A DNA stretch of 60,000 nucleotides from Membranipora membranacea. Lineage: Eukaryota; Bryozoa; Gymnolaemata; Cheilostomatida; Membraniporidae. Both the position numbers and the translations under genes were made by a program. Below the pieces are notes generated by a model. The model worked only from the letters and a program-made list of their open reading frames with translations, made no database searches and was not told the DNA's origin. This document shows, piece after piece, positions 25,201 to 37,200 of the stretch (positions are counted from its first letter, which is position 1; each line of letters opens with the position of its first letter). Location: NCBI GenBank assembly GCA_914767715.1, contig OU612066.1:6889001-6949000 (forward strand). The letters are read 5' to 3'.

Positions 25201-28200
25201 AATATGATCCCTCTCAATCTGGCTGGTTTGTTGTTTTGGATTATATACTTTATCATGATGTTTTTTATAGTGTGTCAGAGTTCCTAATGGGGGATATGGA
25301 GACTTCATTCGCTGTCAGTGTCCCGCTAAGCTCTGTGCAACAGGTAGGTTTTTTGCACCTCGTGTTTTGAAATAACCAAAACCAATCATTGATTGGCCTG
25401 TGCATAATGACACTTTGTGATTTTTCGGCTAAGTGAGGGTTTAGTTCCTGATTACGTTACGTCGCATTGTTGCAATAGAGGGGTTATCCATTGTTTCGAT
25501 ATCACTCTCATTCCTGGTCTGCGCAAAAAAATAACTGCTAAGGGCCTAAATTCCTGGGTTAGATTAAGGAGATAATCCTTGTTGAGAACTGGCCGAGACT
25601 GTCATAAGGATTAACAGTATCTATACTTAACTACACGCAGTCTATGTATATGAGAACGTGATCGCCTCCCATATTATCATTAACAGTACAGTGATCATAT
25701 CCTCTTTGCATGTGGAAGTCAGGAAAAAATAATTAGTTTTGAGTTGATGGATATTTGATTACAAAGCTAAAAAATCTCCTGTTGCTTTTGAACACTGGTG
25801 ACTACTGGCGTGTAGCGGGCAGTATTGTCTGCTCTGTGTTTGAATAAGTCAACCTTTATGTGAAAACTCGGAATTACTACACAGTGTCAGCTTATTTCTA
25901 AAATCATGACAGCGGATAAAGTATCTACGATTGGGCAACCTTTGACTTTCAACAGATCAAGGTCTGAACCATTAACATTAGACTTACCCATGAACAATAA
26001 CTTTGGCTTACACAGACGTCGTTGTATAATGAAGAAAAGACCAAAGGTAAGTGGTGCGCTTGACCAGCTGTCACGCGATTGTATTTGTTTCATGTATCGT
26101 ACCAATAGGGGGTGTGATACAGGTCGGCTGGAAACTTGTGCGTTTCAGCTGTCAAGACTGAAGTATCTGTTTATTTTCAATGGGACTGGGTACATGTTTA
26201 CACTTTCATGCAGTGTGCTCTATTTATATTTCAGAGCTTGGAAGGTTCGATTTCTTCTTCTGACACAAGGCACATTGAGCAACCGAGAGGTAGGTTTAAA
26301 TCTGTAATATGTGTAAAGTCATTGCAGCAACTCTTATCCTCAGCATTCTACCACCTGCATGTAACTGTAGTCATTATCACTTTGTGAAATTGTCGTTGTT
26401 TCTTATGTTAGCATTTAAAAAATTGAACTAATGTGTTGACTAATACCGCAGATGTTGAAACAAGTTTGAACACCACAATATTGTTTTACACCTTTGACAT
26501 AAACTAGAAGGAAATCTGTTTTACTGGTTTTCCCTGAAGGTGATATCATCTATCACTCTTATCACTCTTATCACCTGACAAGATAAAATCTATTGTTAAA
26601 CTTGAAGGAGCTGACTCAGAGGGAACTTTTACACTTGAAGATTTCCCAACCAAATAAACTTTGAATTTTTATCTTCCTTTTGTTATCAAACATAATAGTG
26701 TGGCTAAGTAAACATTATTGTTTCCTTGCCATGCTTTATGTTTTGCTCCATTGTCACATGGTGTATTTTTGTTGGCTCACTGAGTCAACTCTCTCTCTCT
26801 CGTAACCCTGGGTCTCATCTCGTGATAGAAGATTGCAAACATTATTAGCCCATCTGACACATGGCACAGGGTTATAATCACTTGGTAATTGTCAACTCGC
26901 TGACCTCTTTAGTTCAACTGATTGGATACTTGCATATTCAGCAAAAATGGTATCACAATGGGCGATTAGCACCCGATTGACCAGTTTTATGGCCATGATA
27001 TCAGCGACATCGCTTCGGGCTGCATGACTCAATTCTCGCCAATCTCACTTAAAAAATTTTAAAATGCTCACCGGCACAAAATTGTTTTCATTCGCCCAAC
27101 GAATGCAGACACAGAAGTCATGGTCAATTTTGCTCGTCTTGTAGAATTACTGTCGGCAGCGAAGATGGATGCTCAGCTGTTACAGATGGAATCTGGAGTC
27201 GAGCTAGCATTGGATAGAGCTAAAGCTTGGTCTAAATATGCCAAAGATGTGATAAGCTACATCGAAAAACGCACACAACTAGGTAAGAATATCTGTTGTG
27301 TACTTTTACCTCCGGAGTGGTTTTTTTGCCAACAAATTGAGCCTTCTTACTCACGTCTCTAAAATGTAATTAGGACGTTATGCAACTCTTTACAACAATG
27401 GTTCTTTTCAACGGAAAAGCATTTTATTACTTTTCCCATTATTACTGCGCTGTGTTTGAAATGAGCCTATATACCTGAGGTATGACTTCCGGAGGGCTGG
27501 TTAGATATAAGTATAATATCTCAAATGTATTTTATTTTTCAACTCTTTATCAATTGCTACGTTTCAGAAGTCACACTATTTGCTCTAGACTGGTAATGGA
27601 CTTTGTGTTGTCTGTCGCGCCTTTTTAGCCTGTTTTCTAGGCAAACCAGGGAACCTAAAGGAGGACTCTTCCCTCGACCCTGTTAAGCCTGATGAAGGCT
27701 TTTGGCATTGCTTATCATGGCTCTTTTGCTAAAGATAGAAATTTCATTTGTAGAGTTTTTAGTAAGTTTTCAGATAATTAACCAACCTAAAGATTATTTC
27801 GATATACGTTATTTAGCTTCTAGCTGTGCTGTATGTTTCATTGCTTGTAAATTGCCATTTGATTTGCTTCACAATGACACTTAACTCTACTTTTGTAGAA
27901 TCAGAATTTGCCCGCGGTTTGTCAAAGCTCGCACACGCTACACGTCCTGTCATCATGGAGAATAGCTTCCTTCCTTTTCAGTCAATATTTGGAACTGCTC
28001 TCGATCAGGTAAAACAAATGTAACTGTTTATTCTCAAGGGGTTTTAGCAATTTTCAACAGTCGCAAATTTGAGTGTGCATGAATTCAGTTCAAGTTTGAT
28101 ATTTCTCTGCACAGTCTGTCAGCAGGATGCCAAAAACTATGCCAATCAGCCAACTGGCAAATGGCTGACAAATTGACAATGGCAGTTCGTGTTCAGCTGA

Positions 28201-31200
28201 TCTTGTTGAAATGAAACGCATGTATTTTTATAAATGTTTGCATTTTTCAAATGCCAATGCAAGTGTCCACCTAGAATAATTTGTCATATCAAGCCTGGTG
28301 AACTCTCAGCAACACTTGAGGCCGTCACATAGGGAGGAATTCATGTCATTAACGTGATACGTCTCTTAGACACATCATTGTTTAACTTTTTTTACACCGA
28401 ACTAAAAGTGGAAAGCTTACAAAACCCTGACCAACGGCAAAAAATGTTTCTTCTATTTATTATTTTTAAACACTAGCTTTGTACAAAGCAGTACAGTAGC
28501 CATTTCGTCAGACATTCCCCAGTTGTGAAATAAGCCAGAAACTTACATGCTCTGTCCGACGACAAATTAACAATTCAGCCTTTCATTTTCAGGATAAGGA
28601 CTTTGCAAACACATCACAGGCAGCATGCAGCCTGATTCAGAGTCAGAAGTTTGTGGAGCCGCTCGGACAGCGAAGAGCTGAACACGAGAAGGCCAGAAAA
28701 CTTCTCAGAGATGAGTGGAATAAAGAGGTCAAAAAGATGAACGACGCCATCACTAACCTCAAGAAATCTAAACTCTTATATTATCAGAGATGTGTCGAGT
28801 ATGAAAAGGCCAAGGTGAGAATCTAATCTTTGACACTCTAGACTAACTTGCTGCCAATGTCAGACATTTCGAGGCGCAAGTAATCTTTTGTCATGGTGAA
28901 TTTCTGACATAATTACTGTCAATGATGAAAAAGAAATGAAACTCTGCACTAGCTTTCCAGGAGAAAAACAGAACAGGATGACCCAGACTACTAACTTGAC
29001 ATTACATCCTAAGATTTTTAAACATTTATACATAAACTGAGAATTTTCCATGATTCCTCGACCACAAACACTTAAATCCCTTAATACCCGTTTGAAGTAC
29101 TCTTTGTGATGACATTTTACTTTGAAAGTGTCGCAACTGAATTAAGAACGATGTTGACAACTTAGAGCCTACCACTCCCTCCTTGGCACAGCAATACACA
29201 CAGTAATTATCACTGTTTCCTCCCATAAGATGGCGCTATATCAAAGCCCTGACTGGTTTGACTCATATAAGGACGTCTCTATGCTCTGTCTCTTCCTCAT
29301 TTTTTTTACCTCATCATAAAATCATTACTTTACATTTTGCCGTAGCTCTTATACGACCTGTGTTGAACTTTTATCACGATAGAATATATCCTTACCACAA
29401 CAAAGCAAAAGGTGTGCACTATTGACTGGAGGTAAAAATTTGTTCAAGATGAGATAGACATTTTGTAAGTTTATAAGCCCATCTGCTATAATTCTTGAAC
29501 CATTGCCATATGTATTTTCAGGAAACAACTTCAAAGTTAGAATCTGATGCTCTCGGTAGCAGTGCTGGTCTCTCTGCTCTAAAACAGCTGGATAAGAAAA
29601 AGAAACTCACAGAAGATATATTAATAAAAGCCAACGAAGCTGAGACTATATATAAGTCATGTGTCCTAGATGCAAATACTAAACAGCATGATCTAGAGAA
29701 ATTTAAGGTACAGTTCAATTGAATCTGCTGTAGCTTACATCCCAAATACAAGCCGTAAATTTCTTATCAGATAAGAATTTTTCAGCTTGTATTTGCTTGT
29801 AAAAAAAAAAAGAATTATACTTTTCTGCTAGGCAGCAGGCTGCTATATTGCACATACAGCTGCTGATATGCTGGGCTATTCTTAGCATTGACTCTGCTAT
29901 TCATAGAAATTGGCAACACTGTTTTGTGCACAGCAAGAATTCAGCTAATTCTCAGGCCACTGAGTTAGTGTGATTTTCTGGTATGTTGAGAGGATGTTAG
30001 TTATTTGTGTTTGTGTATCGATCAGCTTTAGTCCATATCAAAATGTGCAAAAGTACGCTATAATTTGTATGTTACAGGGTGTAATTTTGAGCCAAGTCAG
30101 GGAATTGATTACACTGTGCGAGCGAACAATGAAGGCCGCTACTATAGCATACTTTCAGCTTCAGCACACGGTTTCCGCGCCGGCACCCGTACAGTTTCAG
30201 ACCCTTTGTGAGAACTGTAGAGGATATGAACCAGGAATGCAATACTCAGAGTTTGTGAGGAGACTACCCCCTGATGATAATGTAGTTCAAGATCCCTTCT
30301 CCTTTGAGGCTTACACCAACAAACACGACGATCAAAAGTGAGCAACCCCTAAGACTTTATACACATCCATAGTGTGTTACAATCACTTGACCACCAGTGT
30401 TGTGCTTGCGCAAAAATTCATCACGGCATGTTGTTTAAAAGTGGCGACAGTCACGGCTTTTAAGGTTGAGGATTTGTTGAGCACAGCAGATATTTTCTTT
30501 GCAGCGATCAAAGACTGCAGTTGAAATGTAATCTAATCTGTCTGACTTATCTGACCGTTTGCAAGCATCGATGACAAAGTGGTCAATTTCCAGGATGCTG
30601 CATTCAATTTTTCTATTCGTAAGCTGATACTCGCATTTTTATCTACTCGATATCAACACTGATATGATAAACGTACAAGTGCCAGTTTATACTGATAGCA
30701 GAGTTGTGGAAGACAGTCTGCTTGTATTATCTTATCTTTATCTTACATAGGACGCGGAAACCTAGTGGTATGAATCTTCTGGAGAGCCCGGCTTCAGCTG
30801 TAGTCAAACACAAGCCCTCGGGGCTCGGTGAGAAGGCCGGCAGTGAATCGGAAAGCCTGAGCTCTGGTAATAAGAGTGGGGACAACTCTCCACAAGCCAG
30901 CCCATACAGTGCCAAAAAACTAGAATCGCTGTCCGCTCAACATCAATCGAGCACCTCCATCCAGTCTGGTGAGTGTGCCGCAAGGCCGGATAGGCTTCCC
31001 AATACAAACCTTCTCTGTCATAATCAGCGTACTGCGCCGAAAAGTTTAAGCTAATGGCTAATAGGAAGACGTTGTGTAGAGGTTATGTTGTTCTTTGATT
31101 AGCTGTAGCTGATTACTGCCCAGGCATGGACTCGAGTACCAACCTTGAACCTTTGCACATAGGTGGGAGTTCTATTATGCTGATGTTATTGAGGGTAGCA

Positions 31201-34200
31201 TGGATGTGAGATCGTGGGAAAAGATTTGTTTGTATATTCTACATAACTAACCCAAATAAGTCCCCATGTATACCGATCACTATATGGTTCTCATGCGGTT
31301 AAGCAATACTGTTTATCGATATTATCACTATAATGGATATGTGTGTAGATCAGTATCACCTGTATCTCAATGACACACTATATAATAATGATGTACTCTT
31401 GTAAATGGATATCTTACTGGCGTCACTTATTGCTGCCTGTGGCATTCACTCGTCGGTCCCTCTGCGCCGATAGCGGCAGCTCCGAAAAATGGGAGCATGA
31501 GACCCTTGAAGACTTAATATTTTAGTTAAGCTAATTGTGGGTGACATGATGTTAGCTGGTGCCAACATTAGCCAGCTAAGGTGGGAGTTTATATAAAAGT
31601 GATGAGTTGGAGTAAATGTAAAATGTAAATGTTATGTCCCATGGTACATGAGTGTACATTGTTGAAAATTGAGCCTCTATGAACCAAAATCAGACAAGAC
31701 ATTGGTTTATGTCATCGGAGCTGTAGCAGCTGACTGACCTCGTGTCTCTGAATATCAAATATCATATGCTGAATATTGAATAATCCTGTTCTATAGGAGA
31801 TGGATATCCCATATCTAAGTCACAGAGTGCTAAGGATATCGATATGAAATACGCCGGCCACTCGTTCAAGAAGCTCAGAACTCCATCAAAGTGCAGGGTC
31901 TGCGACTATTATGTCTACTTTAACAGTATGGAATGTGAACAGGTATGTATGTTGTGTAATCTACCACTCCCCTTGTAATATGTCACTCCTGTCATCGTTT
32001 ATCAAAAATGTTTGATGATCAAGCTTATTACATAATCATTAACATCATGGTAACCCTTGTTCTTTTTTCAGAATATTTGGTTGATCAGTTGCATTTCTGT
32101 AAATACTCTTAATAATTTGGCAAAGGCAGAATTAATTATCTGCCAGCCACAGATGTTTTTTAGCCTGCCAGATATAAGTGCTCAATGATAAATGAAATTA
32201 AAAGCCGAAAAGATAGAAGCCAGTAATATATCAAAAGCCAGTATCATGTGATAGATGCCTAGTCATCTTTTATTAATTCCAATAATATCATCAATTGGAT
32301 AAAGAAGCTCCTCCGCCACATGTGATAAATGTAGATAGTTATGAGGCGTCACGGGATAATGAACTAATGTTATTGGTATTCTTTATTTCTAGTGTCACAT
32401 AGCGTGTCATAAGAGATGCCTGGCCAAGCTGACTTTACCATGCGGCACCTCGCAGACGGAGCGAAGGATGACCACGTTTGGTGTGTCGTTTGATGACCAC
32501 ATAGAGAGTATGAATGTGCAAGTACCAGTCATTGTAACTAAGTGTATAGAGGAGATAGATAAACGGGGACTGGATATCAAGGTTTGTAGGGCTCCTCAGT
32601 CTCAGCCGATGATGCTCGGTCTGTAACGTAATCTTTATGTCAAGATAACTGATTGAAAGTGTCAATTAGGGGCAGAAATAAAAGTCACATATTTCTTTCT
32701 TTGGCCAAAAGTGCAGTCTCAACAATTCACTGAGTGTGAAGTCAAATTCCCTGATGCTTCAAAGCGCAATGGCCTGGGGGAGTAACTTTTAAAGCAAAGT
32801 CAGAAACCTTTGAGATGAGGTTAGATTTCCTGTACAACCCTTGATGAAATATGATAATTGAAGGTTCTACAGTACATGCCCATAGTTTTGGGCGTACGGT
32901 TAAGTTTTGCATTGATTGTATTGATATACCCACCTGCTAAATTTGATGAATATTCAGATTCTTGACAGATGACCCACACCCTGCCTTTTAAAAAAGAGCT
33001 GATGCTTCCGTGTTATTTGGCAAAACTGTAGAAAGGCTAATTAATATCAGACTGATTATAGAAAACCCACTTTGATCATCTATGGACATTAACTGCCATC
33101 ATTGTATTGCTTCCATATGTTCTCCTTCAACATCTGCGTACATGACAATCACTCTGCCCAACCCATGTTTGGTTGTATGCTGTATTCTTTGGTTGTCGGC
33201 CAGACTTTGACTATAGAGTAACCTGAAAGGAGAAAAGATGTCTGATACCTATATACCTTACAGTAAATAGATTTTGTCTTGGGTTCCAACATTGTTAGTT
33301 GCGTGATCATTCAAGAATTTGATTGCAAAGTTCAACAGTATTCATTTTATTCTCCTTTTTCTTCATCTTCATGTCTCACTTTGTTTCTCCATATCTTGTC
33401 AGGGTTTATATCGAGTATCAGGAGTCAAATCTAAGGTAGAGAGGCTATGTCAGAGCTTTGAACAGGGAGGTGATATAGATCTCGATGAACATCATCCTAA
33501 TGTCATATCTAATGTGCTCAAACTATACCTCAGACAGGTAAGTTATGTTAAATTCTCATGTTTTCGTCTTTGTGTGTTTCCATTTTCTGCATAACAAGTT
33601 GCGAAGTTTTCAACTTTTACATGAGGGATCGAGAATGAAGATCGTTAATGATCTCATGCAACAATAAATAAATATTTTTTTGATGATAATATGACATAAC
33701 GGAGTTGCCTACCCTTTCCCTACTTTTTATAATCAAATTTATTAGTTTTGTTAATTTATTGTTATAGATAGATTGGTTTCCAAATGACACAATATTATTT
33801 TCATTTTTCAGTTACCTGAGCCGCTGATGACAGTGAGATTATATCGAGAGTTTGTGGAAGTGGCCAGAGAACAATCATCAGAGAAGTTAAACGCTGACGA
33901 AGTCAGCCTAAAACTGAAATCTATCGTCGATAAACTGCCACGTGCTAACCATAAAACGGCTGCCACAATCATTCACCATCTCAGGAGGTATACATATTTA
34001 TTCTTAACAGTTCTCATGAACGAATGGAGGTGTAAAAATAAACTATTGATATGAGCTTTATTGCTCATCCGTGCCCCTATCGGGCCAATTAGTATGTGCT
34101 TATATGATGAGTACATCACATAGCTAAGGGTGAGCGAGCTAGAGTTAACAGCACGAAGCATTGACCAGGATTTGAACGCGCAACTCTCAGATTGAGAAGC

Positions 34201-37200
34201 ATAAATCCTTACTGGTACACTGCCCTACCATTCTGACTAATGTCATTTGCGGTCTTACTTGAGTCCTGTTATTTGCAAGTACAACCTGACCAGATATTAT
34301 AAACCATGCTGTATAGTTATTGAGTGTTGAAATTTGAGGCTGTTTGCTTATGCAATATTTGTCTTGAACTTTTGCAGAGTTGCTGATTTGGAGTCAGAGA
34401 ACCAGATGAATCCCAGTAATCTTGGTATAGTCTTTGGTCCTACATTACTGAGACCCAGTGAGGGGCCGGTTAATCTGGACTCCCTAATGGACACAGCTCA
34501 CCAGACGAGAGCTGTAGAACTACTCATAGTCAACTCTACAGTGAGTTAATATCTGCACTGTATGATTAAGCAAATTCCTGACTAGCACCCTGAGTGGTCT
34601 TTCAATCGAAAACTGCCAGAATCGCTTTATGTACGGTCCTTGCTGTGATGAATGTGTTCTGCCAGATATTTCGGTTCACAATTGCTCAATGTATGACAGA
34701 ACTATATATCTTCATAGTGAAAATTTTAAGAGTATTTTTACCTAATTGAAACAGCCAAAGAGCAATGAGTTAAAACAAAGTGAGAGTTAGCCTCATAGAT
34801 CCTCGATGATCAATACCAATGTAGAAGGCGGCATCTTGTCTCATCATTATAATGAAACCTAAAATAACACAAGTTAACCCTTTTCTGTTGTAGTATCTGT
34901 TTGGTATGGACCCGGTGAGGTTACAGAGACAGCCTACAGAGATTATAGAGGAGGAGGATCCCTCAGATAATGAGTCTATATCTAGTGAGAGCTCATCTAA
35001 CAGACTTAACTCTATAGACTCTAATCTAGCTGATGAGATCATGACAGCTCTGAGGAAACCATCTGGGCAGGTCTGTTACTGAGCTACATAAATAAATACA
35101 GTTAACTGTTTTTGAAATCATAACAGAAGTCCAGAGGAAAGGAAGTAGATTCCTTTTGATGAGCCTCTTTTGGTTTTATAAATAGCCTAGTATTAATATT
35201 GGATTCTGTTTACATGGTAAAAAAATCTATGCAGTTTAGGAGGGGCCGGTGCAATGCAGACTTGGAGATACAGTGTTCATGTAGTTGAACTTTATTGTCG
35301 AATATAATTCTCATCATATAGCCTTCATGTTTTCAGTTCTTGAAATGACCAGCTTTCCAATCTCCTCACTTCATCTGTAATACTGTTATGAGCCTTATTT
35401 CTTGTATTTGTAGAGCATTCAGGACAGTGATGAACATTTAGAATCTATCCACGAACATTCAGTGCTGACTCGTACCGCTGCCAAGGCATCATCAGGTATT
35501 TCATCTTCCTAGCCTTAGATCCATTTAGTATATATTAGTACATGTGGGGATAAAGAGAGGAAGGGTCAGCACAAATTTGGTTTAGTTTGAATTCAATACA
35601 AACGTTATGTGAATCTAATGGAGATTGGGTGATCTCAGGAGTTGCTGAACTTGGTTCTATTTTGAAGCAAGGCTATGCTTTTTAATGACAGGAGGGGGCG
35701 ACTTCTTCCATGTAAAATGCGAAACAATGTATTGACGTTTCTTCTCTTTTTCACCATGCATATGTATAATACTTATTAGGTTCATTCGATTGCAGTTGAC
35801 CGGCTTGTAGATTAATTGCTTCAATCACTGCATGGCTTGACATTTTTTACTGCAGTGATCCCCATACTCTCCATTTCTTTGTGAACCTAGAAGCTGTTAA
35901 ACGTGTTTTACTACTAATCCTGTGTTCTTGAAAAACCCCCAGCGCAATCTTACTGGCCGTACATGTGAATACGCTTTTGGCTGAACAGATCCCCACGCAT
36001 ATGTAGCACATCACAACACAGTCTTAGTTTGTCTAAAGTCACGACTTTTGATGTCATTGTTGAGTCTAAGATATCCAACTAATACATAAAATATTTAATC
36101 ACAGTAAATATTCAAATAACCATCTTAGTATATTCATATAGTGCAATAAAAGCTATAAAAAAAGGATATAAAGATATATCCTTACTCTGTGATTTAATCC
36201 GTGACTGGACTGTGTTGTGATAGAACCTTGCTGCTAGTGACAGCTGCTAGTGACAACCTGATGCATGTGCTTGTGATGTTATTATTAATGCTCTACCTGT
36301 CAGATGGTATATCTATGGATGACAGCGAGGATAGTGACGATTCTGACTTTGAGTCGGCTGCCGATAAATCTAAGTCTTCTCTCGAGACTCCTCTCTCTGG
36401 CAGTGGTAAGTTTGAGTCTACGCTTCTCTGTGTTTATATAGAATACTGGAAACTTAACGGGCGATGCTGCAGTTATGTGGTTTAGAGTTGAGCTGCAATT
36501 GTCCTCAATAAATTATAAATGTAATCATCGGAACTCAAGTACTCAATTGATTGCCTTACATCATATTGAATTTCACTTTACCATTTTAACCCGTTTGCCT
36601 GATATGGAGAAAACAACAAAAAGTTGTAGTTCAAAGTCCTAGACACAAATAAGGTGTACCGGGCTGTGATGATAGTCCTCTCCAACCTTTCATTCTCAAG
36701 TTATCACTAATACCTTTTTCGTTATTTCACAGCACATTTATAAGTAAGGTTTATAGCAAATACGCAAATCACTCCGCTTTGAGGTTGTGTTGTTGTCATT
36801 TTTGTGGAATATTGAAAGCTGTTCCCGTCCATGGATATGGTTTAATAACCCATGTTCTCCGGTGTTGGTTGTCAACATAAACAAAGAAATATATCTGCTG
36901 TTTCCGTAGCTCCCCCTTTAGTTAAAACTTCTAAAGAAAACATTTCAAACCAGAGCAAGTTGTCAATACAGTAGGCTGACATCTTCTCTTGGTTAATCCT
37001 ATTATTTATATTTCCGAGCCTCTTTACCAATTATTTCAGCTCTATCCCAGCTGCAAGTCCTGCTTCTATGTTTCCATTGTAATTTCCTTGTTGCAGGGAT
37101 GTCACTGGCATACACATGTAATTTTGATGTATAACGTACACACATGGCAATTGAGCATTATATGCACAACATGTTGTACAGTGTTGTGCCAAGGTAACCA

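Noticed and set aside
25906-26307. 133-codon plus-strand frame read as a separate gene
   Set aside because: Its first half is RhoGAP exon 6; the rest is read-through past a GTAAGT donor.
34150-34240. A functional tRNA gene
   Set aside because: B box present, but acceptor, D and T arms do not pair; better explained as a degenerate SINE head.
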